64,000 nt of DNA from Planoprotostelium fungivorum (lineage: Eukaryota; Evosea; Variosea; Cavosteliida; Cavosteliaceae). Shown here piece by piece: positions 24,411-36,544 of this stretch (positions are counted from its first letter, which is position 1; each line of letters starts with the position of its first letter). The stretch is taken from NCBI GenBank assembly GCA_003024175.1, contig MDYQ01000095.1, positions 1-64,000 on the forward strand, read 5' to 3'. The position numbers and the translations under genes were made by a program. The notes beneath the pieces are model-generated. The model made no database searches. It worked only from the letters and a program-made list of their open reading frames with translations, and had not been told where the DNA came from.

Positions 24411-24752
24411 AGACGGGGGGATGACACCCTGATTGTTGTAGATCAGGAGGACAGGCGGAAAATACCGTTGAGTTTGCCGGCAAACACGACGGACTGAAAG
24501 CTGCGAATGGCCCGCTCGTTCCAAAAATGGAGCTTCAGCTGTCGGGTAGTATGATTCTGGGTCTTTTTTCTTCTGGCAGAAGAGCACATCAGCTCATCGA
24601 AGAGGCTAGCATATATCGAGGCAAATATCGCCTCATTACGGCTCCAACCGAAGAACCACGAGCGGTCATCGGAGACCACATCAGAGAGTTTAGGTTTAGA
24701 GGAAGAGAGAAACAGAGGGTGGCAGTCAATACAGAGCCACAGTGAATATGGT
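24411..24752. other. Intergenic, UFSP2 end to adenylyl cyclase start
   Basis: 342 bp between two same-strand genes. It should hold the UFSP2 3' UTR and the cyclase promoter and 5' UTR. A 72-codon frame from 24527 has no recognisable motif and ends just before the cyclase ATG, so I do not call it. The motif ttgttgtaga at 24435 is one of the dispersed TCTACAAC-type words seen through the window. Confidence 0.5.
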
Positions 24753-27700
24753 ATGAAGATATTCAGCCGTGCCTCGGATGTGGTGGTCAACCTCGAGGCC
24801 GGCGACCCACCGGCCTCGACACGACGGTTGGACAGCGGCAACTTCTTTGATAAGTTGTCGGCGTGGGGAGCACAACAGAACAAGTACAAATTTCCAGAAT
24901 GGGTCCTCAACAGGGCAATGGCTCCAGGTTGGAAGCACGAATTCAACTTTAGAAACACATACTGCTCGGCGGCCAGTGTCGTGTGGATGTCTCGAATCAT
25001 GGTGGCCTTTCAGATTCTAACGGAAATCATTCGAGCCATCATAGACAACACTTATTACCGTTCAGTCACAACGCAAGGTGAGAGATATAAACGTGAATCT
25101 TCACCGAGAACAATTCTAAACTTTTCAGGGGGATATCCCGTCATCTACGGAGTCATCGGCGCTCTCATGCTATTAGAGCTCCTCATGTGGCTCGATGTGA
25201 AGCGAATAGCCCTCTATTCAGACCTATCTCTCACGATACGACTGGGCTGGGGAATCGCTTACATTCACTTGATAAGAAGAGAACAACAACTGTTAGTTAC
25301 AAATTTTGCAAAAGACATCCTCTGGATGGCAGGTGAGACGATGACCTCATCACCTCCATTGATGCTCTCAGCGTTTTATCGTTGCGGGTGTCACACGTGG
25401 TATGCTGTGGGGCTAGTAAATATCGTCTTCGGTATAGCCTACGTGGTTATCTTTGTGCAGCAAGGCTATCACTCGGTCGTGGCCGTTCAAGCAGCTGTTT
25501 TGATGTTCGCAGTATCAGCACTGAGCGTCATCCTCATGTGGAGTCACGAAAAACGACGACGAAGGGTGAGTGGGATCAGTTCACTCGCAGAGGCTGACAA
25601 AGACAGGAATACCTCTATCGGCGTCAAGTCGAGAAGAGAACCGAACAAGTGGTCAACCAACAGAAGAAAATCCAACGGTTAGTGTACAGCATCCTGCCCA
25701 TGCGCTTCGTAAAGAAATACGGCCTGGGCGCGAAAAACTTGGAAGACAGCATCATCGAGGTGATCAAGCCACTTCTTCATTTCTTTTGATATCACTACAG
25801 GTTCACTCCAATTGTACTCTGCTCCAAGTGGACATAGTTGGGTTCACGGGAGCCTCCACACGCCATTCTGCACACATGCTTGTACGTTTCTTGAACGACT
25901 TGTTCTCTGCCTTCGACGAGCTCTGTGATAAGTACGGCGTGGAGAAGATCAAGACCATCGGTGACGCTTACGTGGCTTGTTCTGGGTTGGTTAGACACGA
26001 TCCGAATCATGCAAGGGCCGCAGTGGAGATGGCTTTGGATATGATCCAACTGCCGGTCCTCATGAACAATATCTTGGGGGTAAATGAATGAATGCATTCA
26101 TAATTTCTCTGACACAGACGTCAGGAGGTATTCAGCTTGAGAGCTGGAATCGCATCGGGACCACTGGTAGCGGGAACCATGGATCTGGTCAGGCCTTTGT
26201 TCGATGTCAGCGGCAAGATTTCAGACATCGTTGTACAGATGGAGACGACATCGGCCACGGACGTACTGCAAGTACATCAATCGACCCTCGATCTTCTAAC
26301 AAATCCCACCGACTATATATGGTCAGAACATCGATTAGACAACGGAGAGGTGATGGATGACACTGAAACCAGTCTCACTCTTTTTCAGGTCGTGTGGAGG
26401 ACATCTGTTCGATCTCGTCCCACCAATTGGACGAATAAGATCCTCGTGAACGAATCACAAGTCGCAGAAGATAACGATACGGTGGTGGAGGGGCACGCAG
26501 AAGATCATCTCATCGAATCTCACGCGAACCTGCACCCCATTCGATGTCAATTCATCGAAGGGCAGATGGAAGGATTGTACTTCTCATCACTGGCCAATTT
26601 CTACCGGTTCAAGATCAAGTTGGATCTTATGGCCGGATTCTGCATCGTCGTGCTGTCGGCGGCCTTCAATCTCTCGGTCGCACAGACGAACATACCAGCG
26701 GGCGTGATCCTCTACGCGGCCGCAGCCTCTCTGTTCGTGGCATTCTTTGCCCTTGCCCCTCAAGTGATTCGATCTTATCTTGTGTAGAATCGTACTCATT
26801 TGAGTAGGTATTCAAGAGGGGATACAGCCACATCGTATCAACGACTGTTTCGGTTTCTTTCTGCATGCTCCTCACGACGGCTAATCTAATGACTGGGTTG
26901 GGGGATCGTACATCCGTTTTGCTCCAGGCGGGCCAATTGAGCCTCGTCTTCATCTGGGTCAACGGTTTTCACGGATTGATGTTCATTCTCACCATGGCCA
27001 CGAGCGTCGTATTTCTGGTGAGGTCGAGCTGCATCGCATCGATCTGATTCAACTATATAGATATCAGCCACAATCGGCTTCAGCGTTGCTGGATTAATCT
27101 CGCCTGACTATTCGATCATCCTCCTGATGCTGGTATTGGGCACGTTCACCAAGCAGTTTGCTGAGAGAGCCGCTCGCAAGAATTGGGTATTGTCCCGAAA
27201 ACTTCAGTGCCGGCGTGGTATATTAGAAGCTCAGTACAAACGGCTGGAGCACAATCTACTGAATCTCATCCCAAAACACATCAGCACACGGCTGAATAAC
27301 GGGGAGACGTTCATAGCAGAGCAGCTGGAAGAGGTAAGGAGAGCTGCGAGATTCACACTGAATTGAATCAGGTCGGTTGTCTATTTTTCGAGTGGCAAGT
27401 TCCAGACAATAACATGTCACCATTGGAGAAATCCGCCATCGAGAGGCATTTCATAGCAGAATTAGACCGTTTCCTGATGCACAGGAGGAACTCGAACAAG
27501 ATCAAGAGGTGAGGTCATCTGCACACGTCATCACCTGATGTAGGCTCAGATCGAGGCGTGTATATATGATCGTTAGCGGTCTCGACGAGGACCGCCGCTT
27601 CCATCTATCTGATCTTGCCGACACCGCTCTGGCCATCGTAGATTGGTTCCAAAAGATCAACACGAATCCTCAAATGGTGATGTCTTCACCTTCTCACCTT

Positions 27701-28137
27701 GCGATTCTAATTGGATACAGATCTTCACCATGCAGATGGGAATATCCATGGGACCAACCGTTGCCGGCGTCATCGGATTAAAGAAGATTGCTTACGACAT
27801 GTGGGGAGACACCATCAATACGGCCTCTCGCATGGCATCAAACAGTCGAGCCCTGCAGATCCAATTAACTGAAGAGGCGGCGAAGAGGGTAGAAGATTCA
27901 CACGACATCAAGTCGAGGGGCCGCATCATGATCAAAGGAAAGGGTCTGATGACGACCTACTGGCTCCTCCGAAAGAAGAGCACAATTCTTCCCAACACCT
28001 CCCCTTCGATGCCGCTAGAACCTCTGGTTGGACAGACCGAAGGACAGAACGAAGAACGAACGCTGACGCCGGTAGAGGAGACGACCAACAACGAGACGCA
28101 AGTCAGTGAAGTGGCTGATCACATGGATCACACGTAG
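24753..28137 (+). CDS. Class III transmembrane adenylyl cyclase with two membrane cassettes (ACA type)
   Basis: The order is N-terminal tail, first hydrophobic cassette (near 24980-25550), C1 domain, second cassette (near 26590-27170), C2 domain, hydrophilic tail. C1 has both metal-binding aspartates, in LLQVDIVGFT and KTIGDAYVACSGL, but lacks the transition-state Asn/Arg (FDVSGKISDIVVQ). C2 is complementary: the first metal site is lost (CLFFEWQVPDNN), but it keeps GPTVAGVIGLKKIAYDMWGD and TINTASRM with Asn and Arg. The Lys in NKIKR and the Asp in AYDMWGD fit adenine selectivity. This is the layout of metazoan membrane cyclases and Dictyostelium ACA, where one active site forms at the C1/C2 interface to make cAMP. 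In dictyostelids ACA drives chemotactic signalling; here the role is unknown. Confidence 0.92.
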
Positions 28138-28482
28138 AGAAATGTATCATGTAGTATCGTGTATGAAGAAAGAAGGAGCCACTGAAGAGGGCAATTTTGG
28201 AGGAGGTCGAAACGACGATAGAGGCCGAATTTTGCCTCAGGAGGCAATTTTAATGTTGTCAATAAACGATCCACAACGAATTATGAAGACGACTCCCTAG
28301 CTCTTTCATTCTTGTTCGTTATTCGATGGAGTGAAAGCATTATAAATACTCGAAATTTTCAAGTTCAACGACCTCATGTAGAGATACCGAACTACCAACA
28401 CACATTCTCTTACTGATTGAGGTGATCACCCTCATTTACACGACAACCAACACAACGTAAGCAACGATCTACGCTTCGATGT
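28138..28482. other. Convergent intergenic region with 3' UTRs
   Basis: 345 bp between the ends of the cyclase (+) and the mitochondrial-type gene (-). An AATAAA at about 28259 (tgtcaataaacg) is a likely poly(A) signal for the cyclase, about 120 bp past its stop. No coding signal or structured RNA is visible. Confidence 0.5.
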
Positions 28483-29659
28483 TTATCTATCTTCCCAATC
28501 GATCTCCTCCCAATCTTCTTCATCTTCCTCATCGTTATCCCAATTCGAGTAAGGATCATGGTTCGGATCGTCTAAATCGTTGATGTAAAACTGTTTGTCG
28601 TCCGGCCAGTCTTCCGCATCTATTCTCTTCAATCAATCATCCCGCCTCGTGCGTCTCACCTTCTTCGAGCTCTTCCTCCCAATTCTCTTCGATCTTCTTA
28701 TTCGGTGTAGGCTGAGCCGTCGCGACAGCTTGGGCGGCCCCCGTGGCCGCACTCAACGCAGTCTCGCTCTTCTCTCCTCGGCTGAGTCCCTTCATCTTCT
28801 CCTTCTGTCCCTTGTTCTTCGTTTTGATCTTCTTCGCGGGTGAACCGTTGATGTTGAGGGCGGCTCTCGCCGGGATGCCCTTGTCTCTGTAGTATTCTCT
28901 CCACTCTTCTGTGACGGGCTTGCCGAGGTACTTCATCACTTTCTCTCCGATCTCGAGTGGTATCTCTTCTTCCGCTGGTACCTGATGTCTTTCAGCGATC
29001 GCGTTCATCCTCATGATGAGATCTCACCTCGATGGACATCCATTTTTCTTCGAGATCTTGCATGGACTGAGCGACTCTGTTGTGCAAGGCTTTCACCTTC
29101 TGAGCGGTAAGTGGTGGTCCGGACTCGTAGAACCTGCATCGGTTGAGTCGTCATCTTTCGTTTCTCTTCTCACTCCCTGTGTGCCTTGACTTTAGCTCTG
29201 TGTGCCTCCTCGAACCATCTTCTGATGAGTGGCAGTTTCTCTAGTCCTTCGATCACCTGTGCATGGAATCAGTGACACATGAAGATCCATGTTCCTCACT
29301 TCGAACAGTTCAGCTCGGCTGTGATGCACGTTGCTGATCCAATCCTTCATATCGACTGACAATTTCGGATCGTCCAACAATTCTTTTAAGCTGAGCTGTT
29401 TCGTTCAGTTTGCTTCCTTCCGTGTGCCTCTCACCATGTCATCCTGAGATGGTATGAGACTCTCTCGAAGTGGTGGAACTGGTGTTGAAAAGTCATAGTT
29501 ATACTTCTTCCTCTGTACTTGAAATCTCCTGCTTGGAATGATCTCCGTAGAAGATGAATCATTGGCAGGTGTTGAATATCCTCTACATTGAGCTCTTGTG
29601 ACGACACAATTCACTCGTGGCCGAATGCTAATCGACTTCAGCAGTATTCTCTGCATCAT
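28483..29659 (-). CDS. Predicted mitochondrial protein with acidic C terminus, function unknown
   Basis: The start at 29659 gives MMQRILLKSISIRPRVNCVV and a likely presequence cleavage around CRGYSTPANDSS, so a mitochondrial location is probable. The mature part has short helical segments split by five small introns: LKELLDDPKLSVDMKDWI, EGLEKLPLIRRWFEEAHRAK, LHNRVAQSMQDLEEKWMSIE and LEIGEKVMKYLGKPVTEEW. A basic linker (AKKIKTKNKGQKEK) comes next. The tail is very acidic and aromatic (DPYSNWDNDEEDEEDWEE), stop at 28483. The mix of targeting sequence, helices and charged tail would fit a mitoribosomal or assembly-factor subunit, but I cannot name a family. It is head to head with NUP62, with only 126 bp between the start codons. 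Confidence 0.7.
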
Positions 29660-29714
29660 GTTGTGATGTGATGTGCGATTCAGGCTCAGATTTTTCCAGA
29701 ATAAAAGATTCGAG

Positions 29715-29728
29715 AAAAGGCGGGAGAA
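29715..29728. promoter_or_regulatory. E2F-like element between divergent genes
   Basis: AAAAGGCGGGAGAA lies in the 126-bp divergent promoter between the mitochondrial-type gene and NUP62. It resembles the E2F/DP site TTTSSCGC read on the other strand, with one mismatch. It is a match to a short consensus, so weak evidence alone. Confidence 0.3.
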
Positions 29729-29785
29729 CTTTCTAGGAAGTTGTTGAAGCCAGGAGATGTGATCTCATACTCTCACTTGATCATC

Positions 29786-32700
29786 ATGTCTGGTGAGTGT
29801 GCTTCGAGCCATTACTTCTGATTTCGATTAGGGTTCTCTTTTGGAAGTGGTGGCAGTACACCTGCATTTGGTTCGACTTCCACTCCCGCATTCAGTTTCG
29901 GTGCCGCACCTGGAGGTGTGAAGATCACATCTAGCGTCTCTCATCTTAAATAATCTTTAGGTGCTTCGACACCTGCGAATAGTTTCACTTTCGGTGGTTC
30001 CACTGCTGGTGCAACGCCTTTCGGTGAGCCATCTTTCACCTCCATCGTCCTTCGAACGTCCACTTCATTTCAAAAGATATGTTCGAACATGTGATCTTGA
30101 CAACTGAATGTTGATGATCAGGAGGTGCTGCGCCATCCATACAACCACTTTTCGGTGAGTCCTCCACGTGAATCACATGTCTTATCGATCCAAGGAGCTG
30201 CATCGACACCATCAGGGACCTCATTGGGTGCGCCCACCGGCGCTGCGCCATCTATGTTCGGCTCCACCTCCACCTTCGGAGCTGCCTCTGCACCTGGCAC
30301 CTCCCTCTTTGGCGCTGCACCTTCTACACCCGCCTTTGGTGCTCCATCTTCTACACCTGCCTTCGGTGTATCATCTACCCCCGCCTTCGGTGCATCATCT
30401 ACACCTGCCTTCGGTGCATCAGCTGCCCCCGCTTTCGGTGCACCCACCGGAGGTGCTTCCCTTTTCGGTGCGTCCTCAACACCTGCCTTCGGTGCACCCG
30501 CAGCCGCCGCATCCACACCCGCTCCGTCCCTCTTTGGAGCAACACCCACTTCTTTAGGTGCCTCTACCACGGCCGCTCCTCTCTTTGGTGCTCCTGCCGC
30601 CGCTCCCGCATTTGGTGCTCCATCAGCCACTCCTGCTGTCGGTGCAGCTTCGACGCCTGCATTCGGTGCTCCATCGGCTGCTCCCGCATTTGGTGCTCCT
30701 GTACCCAGCTTCGGTGCCCCTGCAGCTTCTGCACCCAGCTTCGGTGCACCTGCAGCCACACCTGCCTTCGGTGCACCTGCAGCCACACCTGCCTTCGGTG
30801 CACCTGCAGCTACACCCAGCTTCGGTGCACCTGCAGCTTCTACCCCGAGCTTCGGTGGAGCTGCTGCACCCTCTTTCGGCGCACCTTCTTCAACTCCTAC
30901 TTTGGGTGCATCCTCCGCTCCCAGCTTCGGTGCACCCGCAGCCGCACCTGCCTTCGGTGCCCCTGCAGCTTCTACACCCAGCTTCGGCGCACCCGCAGCT
31001 TCTACACCCAGCTTCGGCGCACCTTCAGCTACACCTAGCTTCGGTGGAGCCGCTCCTCTCGGTGCATCCACCGGCACAACCGCAGCCCCCCTCTTCAACT
31101 CATCAGCCCCCTCATCCACACCCGCTCCCCTCTTTGGTGCCTCCACACCCGCACCCGCTCCCACCCTGGGTGCATCTACAACGGGCGCACCCGCCCCCCT
31201 CTTCGGTGCCTCTACCCCCGCCGCCCCCACCGCCGCTCCTTCTCTCTTTGGCAGCACGACCGGAGCCTCTACTACACCCTCTCTATTTGCAGCCAATACC
31301 GGTGCATCTACCGCCCCCACCAGCTCCTTCACCTTCGCCTCCTCCGCTCCCACGACGACAAACGTCGCCGCGTCCGGTGGCTTACTCACGCCAAACCTCC
31401 CTGCCTCCACCGAGAATTCGAAGCCAGCGGTGAATCTTCTCAACGCGTCGACAACTGGTTTACCCCCTCTATCTGCAACGTCTTCGACTCCTGCGGGACC
31501 GACGTTCAGCTTTGGAGGTTCCACTCAGACTACGACGGCAGCGACGACGGCGGTGCCTTCTCTAGGAGGAGCACCCTCTGCAGCTCCCACTTCTCTGTTT
31601 CCCGGCGTGCCCGCGAGTTCGGGTGGGTTTTATTTTGTTTTATTGTTTTCGACTCAACGGATCAAGCTTCGTCTACGCCTAGTTTCTCGCTTCCTGCGAC
31701 TGCTGGTGTTACTTCAGGTGAGAACAGAAGATCCAATGAATCTGAACAGTGTAAGCTTCTACAACTCCATCCACCACACCCGCCACCGGTGCCGCACCTT
31801 CTCTCTTTGGTTCTACCTCTGCGAGTGAGTTGACTTGAAATTGAAATGAAGTTGAATAAACACAGCATCTACAACCACCACCACGACGGTTGCTGCTCCC
31901 TCCGGTGAGGGATCGAATTATAAACTTAAGTGACGAATTGTAGATCCCAGCAGTGCTCTGTGGGGCAAGAATCTGAACGACATCATCAACGATTGGAATA
32001 ACGAATTAGAGCAACAAGTTCGCGCTTTCAATCGACAGGCACAGTTGGTCACCGGCTGGGACACACAACTGCGAGATAACGCAGAGCAGGTCCGTTCGAT
32101 CGTTTATCTCGGCTGATAGAAGTGCAGATCAACACGCTTCACAAGGAGTACGTCAAGGCCAAGGGCATGCAAGACAATTTAGACTCGAGCTTGAACGTCA
32201 TTCAATCTCAACAGAAGGAATTATCTCGCATGTTATCCGCCTTAGAGACGGAGGTGAGGTCTTACGCTTATGAATGTTTCTGTGGAATTTAAGCTTTTCG
32301 ATGTTTCTGTGGGATTTAAGCTTTTCAATCTTTCTATGGAATTTAAGCTTTCGAATTTGTTAATTGACTGATGGAATGCAGATCGCCTCCAGTGATGACG
32401 GAAGAGAGCACCAAGAGGAATCAGAGAGACAGAGAGGGTGAGAGAGAAGGAGAGATGGGAGACTGAGAAGAGCAGGTACCAGCTGGCCGAAGACGTCAAC
32501 AAACAATTAGACGCAGTCGAATTGACACTGAAGGAGATGACGAAGAAGATCAACGAGAAGCAGAACCGAGGAGGAGAACACAACAAGGTGACGTGGTGAT
32601 GAGAGACCACACGACTCATCTGGTTCAGATGATGCAGATCACTCAGATTCTAAACTACCAGCTAACGGCCCTGCAAGGAATCGACCACGACGCCGCGAAA

Positions 32701-32790
32701 TTGCACAACAGAATGCAAGAAGTCTCGAGAGAGTTGTCTAACCTCCAACTGGAACAAGAGAGACAGCGCACACCTAGAAGAGACTATTGA
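29786..32790 (+). CDS. NUP62: Central-channel FG nucleoporin NUP62/Nsp1
   Basis: The start at 29786 (MSG, 38-nt intron, FSFGSGGSTPAFG) opens a string of small exons rich in FG/FGA repeats, then one long exon (about 30190-31620) of FGAP/FGAS repeats with Ala/Pro/Ser/Thr spacers. The C-terminal Nsp1_C coiled coil is clear: SALWGKNLNDIINDWNNELE, FNRQAQLVTGWDTQLRDNAE, SQQKELSRMLSALE, YQLAEDVNKQLDAVELTL and ALQGIDHDAAKLHNRMQEV, ending RRDY with TGA at 32788. NUP62 forms the trimeric channel complex with NUP58 and NUP54, and its FG repeats bind transport receptors. Repeats here are FGA/FGAP rather than GLFG. The long antisense open frame opposite the FG exon is a composition artefact. Confidence 0.93.
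30280..31070 (+). repeat. FG-repeat coding tandem array (ttcggtgcaccTgcagc units)
   Basis: Imperfect 24-39 base units built from TTCGGTGCACCTGCAGC(C/T)(A/T)CACC encode FGAPAA(T/S)(T)P. The copies at 30730-31040 are nearly identical, pointing to recent expansion or conversion inside NUP62. Confidence 0.85.
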
Positions 32791-32864
32791 TCCATAAACT
32801 CTTTATCTTCGATCACTGTACCGGCTTTGTGCCTCTATCTGACTCGCCATCTCATCATCATCCT

Positions 32865-33359
32865 CTAATCTCTTACTTGTTGTCTCAGTCTCGATCGTGT
32901 TTCCATCAGTGCTTGTCCGAGGAGGTTAAGACCCCAGTGTTCTACGTGTTGCATGGCGTCCTCCTTCTTGAAGCCAATTCCCCAGATACGGTCTAACGGG
33001 CTTGCTTCTACGAGGATCCTGTCTCCTGTGCTCAAAAGAGCTCTCTTGGCGTCTTCATTCTGCTGGAACTTGGCCATGTTTCCATCAATGACGATCTGCA
33101 GTCGATGTTGTTCCCAGGCGAGTTCGTCAAAGTTGGCCACGGCTCTACCCAATCCCTTAACCTTCCTTGGATCATTAGAAGCTAAGATCTTGGCAGCTGT
33201 CTTTGCATCGTTGAACAGCATGGCCTTCTGATACATCATGTAGTTCTCGGCCGTGTAAAATCGATTTCCATCGACGGTGAATGGATGATCGGACCATTGT
33301 CCAAATACGCCGTGCTTCTCGTGAGGCCTCCAAAAGAAAGTGTACTGTGGCTCTGCCAT
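32865..33359 (-). CDS. NADAR/YbiA-family N-glycosidase (DUF1768)
   Basis: The start at 33359 gives MAEPQYTFFWRPHEKHGVFG and about 164 residues, the normal length for the family. Conserved blocks are SDHPFTVDGNRFYTAENYMM with the family Glu (TAENYMMYQKAMLF), the Pro/Lys turn NDPRKVKGLGRAV, and DRIWGIGF near the C terminus. YbiA-type enzymes cleave N-glycosidic bonds of riboflavin-pathway intermediates. Other NADAR proteins remove ADP-ribose from guanine bases; which substrate applies here cannot be read from sequence. The frame stays open upstream to 33440, but without a convincing spliced start. The gene sits tail to tail with NUP62, 74 bp apart. It is one of two ADP-ribose-linked genes in the window, the other being PARG. 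Confidence 0.9.
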   Translation of the reverse strand: MAEPQYTFFWRPHEKHGVFGQWSDHPFTVDGNRFYTAENYMMYQKAMLFNDAKTAAKILASNDPRKVKGLGRAVANFDELAWEQHRLQIVIDGNMAKFQQNEDAKRALLSTGDRILVEASPLDRIWGIGFKKEDAMQHVEHWGLNLLGQALMETRSRLRQQVRD

Positions 33360-33567
33360 TCTTCGTCTCTCTATGTATGTGTAAGACGCCTCACCTGATC
33401 TAATTCCAACATGAGAATTGTAACCGTTCTCCGAATACACGAAAGCCGAATGATTGCCATCGCATCATCAGCCAATCACATGATGAAACACACTGTTTCG
33501 TCTATACATCCACAGTCCACAACGATAGAAAGGAGAGCGTTATATAAAATGTATTGCGAGACAAGAT

Positions 33568-35079
33568 TTACATCTCCTCCTCTCCAACTTCCTCAGTTCC
33601 GTCCGTTGACTCGGCACCGACCTCTTCGTAATCCTTCTCGAGAGCAGCAAGATCCTCTCTTGCCTCAGAGAACTCTCCCTCCTCCATACCCTCTCCAACG
33701 TACCAGTGGACGAACGCTCTCTTGGCGTACATCAGATCGAACTTGGAGTTGATGCGAGAGAAGACCTGGACATAGGGTGAGTCATCGTGCGACACGTTTA
33801 GACGATGATGATCACCTCGGCGATGGCAGTGGTGTTGGAGATCATGCAGAGGGCTCGGCTGACCTTGCCGAGGTCACCGCCTGGGATGGTGGTGGGGGGC
33901 TCGGAGTTGATACCGCACTTGAATCCAGTGGGGCACCAGTCGACGAACTGGATGGTCTTCTTCGTCTTGATGGTGGCGATGGCGGCGGTGACGTCCTTGG
34001 GGACGATGTCACCTCTGTACATGAGGCAGCAGGACATGTACTTTCCGCGCTTGGGGTCGCACTTAGCCATCATGGACTTGGCCTCGAAGGCAGAGTTGGT
34101 GAGCTCGCCGACGGTCATGGCCTCGTGGTAAGCCTTGTGCTGGGCGACGACGGGGGCGTAAGAGCAGAGCATGAAGTGAATGCGGGGGTAGGGCACCAAG
34201 TTGGTCTGGAATTCGTTGATATCCACATTCAACGATCCATCGAAACGGAGGGAGGCGGTCAGAGATGAGATGACCTGAGAGGTTTAGCAGGTGATGGAAG
34301 ATGAGATGTAAAAAGGATAGAAGAGGGGGGAATTCTACCTGAGCGACGAGACGGTTGAGGTTGTTGTATGAAGGTCTCTCGATGTCCAACTGCGTGCGGC
34401 AGATATCGTAGATGGCCTCATTGTCCAACATGAAGGCAACATCAGTGTGCTCGAGGAGAGCGTGTGTGGAGAGAACGGAGTTGTATGGCTCAACGACGGC
34501 GGTTGAGACCTCTGGGGAGGGGTAGATGCAGAAGTCAAGCTTGGACTTCTTGCCGTAGTCCATAGACAGACGCTCCAGAAGAGCAGCTCCGAATCCAGAT
34601 CCAGAACCTCCACCGACGGAGTGGAAGACCTTTAGAAGATGAGATCACGTCGAATGAGCGAAGGAAGGATGGAGAAGGCTCACGAGGAAACCCTGGAGTC
34701 CAGTGCATGAGTCAGTGAGTCTACGGATCTTCTCTACGGTGACGTCGACGAGCTCCTTTCCAACGGTGTAGTGACCACGAGCGTAGTTGTTGGCGGCGTC
34801 CTCCTTGCCGGAGATGAGGTACTCTGGGTGGAAGAGTTGTCTGTAGGCACCAGTGCGGACCTCGTCGACGACGGTGGGCTCGAGATCGACCATGATGGCG
34901 CGAGGGACTTGCTTTCCAGCGTTGGTCTCGCTGAAGAAGGTGAGGGAGGTGGACTTGTTCTCCTCGACGTTCTTGGTTCCATCAGGGTTCAGTCCGTGCT
35001 CGAGGCAGAAGAGCTCCCAGCAGGCGTTACCAGACTGGATACCAGCCTGACCGATGTGGATGGAAATGATCTCTCTCAT
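33568..35079 (-). CDS. Alpha-tubulin, divergent, C-terminal Met
   Basis: Four exons separated by introns at about 34630-34681, 34275-34338 and 33776-33825 give a full-length alpha-tubulin. It has [43 protein letters not shown], the GGGSGSG loop ([17 protein letters not shown]) and the alpha-specific catalytic Glu in [17 protein letters not shown]. Two departures from typical alpha-tubulin are visible. The H1-S2 loop holding Lys40 is about four residues shorter ([17 protein letters not shown]). The protein ends in EVGEEEM, with Met where the detyrosinatable Tyr normally stands. It assembles with beta-tubulin in microtubules; the changes suggest altered acetylation and tyrosination marks. The promoter is shared head to head with sepiapterin reductase. 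Confidence 0.95.
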
Positions 35080-35408
35080 CTTGTCTTATGTAATGTATAT
35101 GTTCTGTTTGATCTGAAGGAAGATGAGAAGAACAACTCGTAAGATTCAAGTGCCTATCCAGTCTATTCACGATATAGGTATGGGAAAATAGAAACCTCTT
35201 ACCTCTTCAACGACCTCTGCCTGTGAGAAAATGTTTGGTTGGGCGCGCTCTCCTTTTCCCGCCAAAACTTCCTTTTGACGACCTGTCCCTACACCCTTTT
35301 GTTCGGAGGAATGGACACTCTGACACGCAAGATGTCACGCTAACTAACGTGACATTTTTACTTGAATTTGATTCGTCAGAACTGCTCTTCTCGGAAGGAT
35401 CTACAACG
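35080..35408. other. Divergent promoter, alpha-tubulin / sepiapterin reductase
   Basis: 329 bp between two start codons. An E2F-type site lies at 35254-35267. The reductase frame is open back to 35223, so an N-terminal extension is possible, but the SDR fold needs only the part from about 35460. No TATA box is evident. Confidence 0.5.
35254..35267. promoter_or_regulatory. E2F/DP consensus site
   Basis: TTTTCCCGCCAAAA matches the E2F consensus TTTSSCGC with its A/T flanks on both sides. It lies about 175 bp upstream of the alpha-tubulin start and 142 bp upstream of the reductase start. E2F/DP proteins drive G1/S genes in animals, plants and amoebae. Cell-cycle control of this tubulin is a reasonable guess. 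Confidence 0.45.
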
Positions 35409-36508
<1,100 letters not shown>

Positions 36509-36544
36509 TATAAAGAATCGTTCCATGCTTCGATGTCATTTTAT

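Noticed and set aside
24527-24745. 72-codon plus-strand frame between UFSP2 and the cyclase
   Set aside because: No motif, no splice signals, and it stops just before the cyclase start; probably 5' UTR/promoter.
30118-31524. 468-codon open frame on the minus strand opposite the NUP62 FG exon
   Set aside because: Ala/Gly/Pro/Val-only composition mirrors the FG repeats on the other strand; the plus strand has proper FG repeats, introns and the Nsp1 C-terminal domain.
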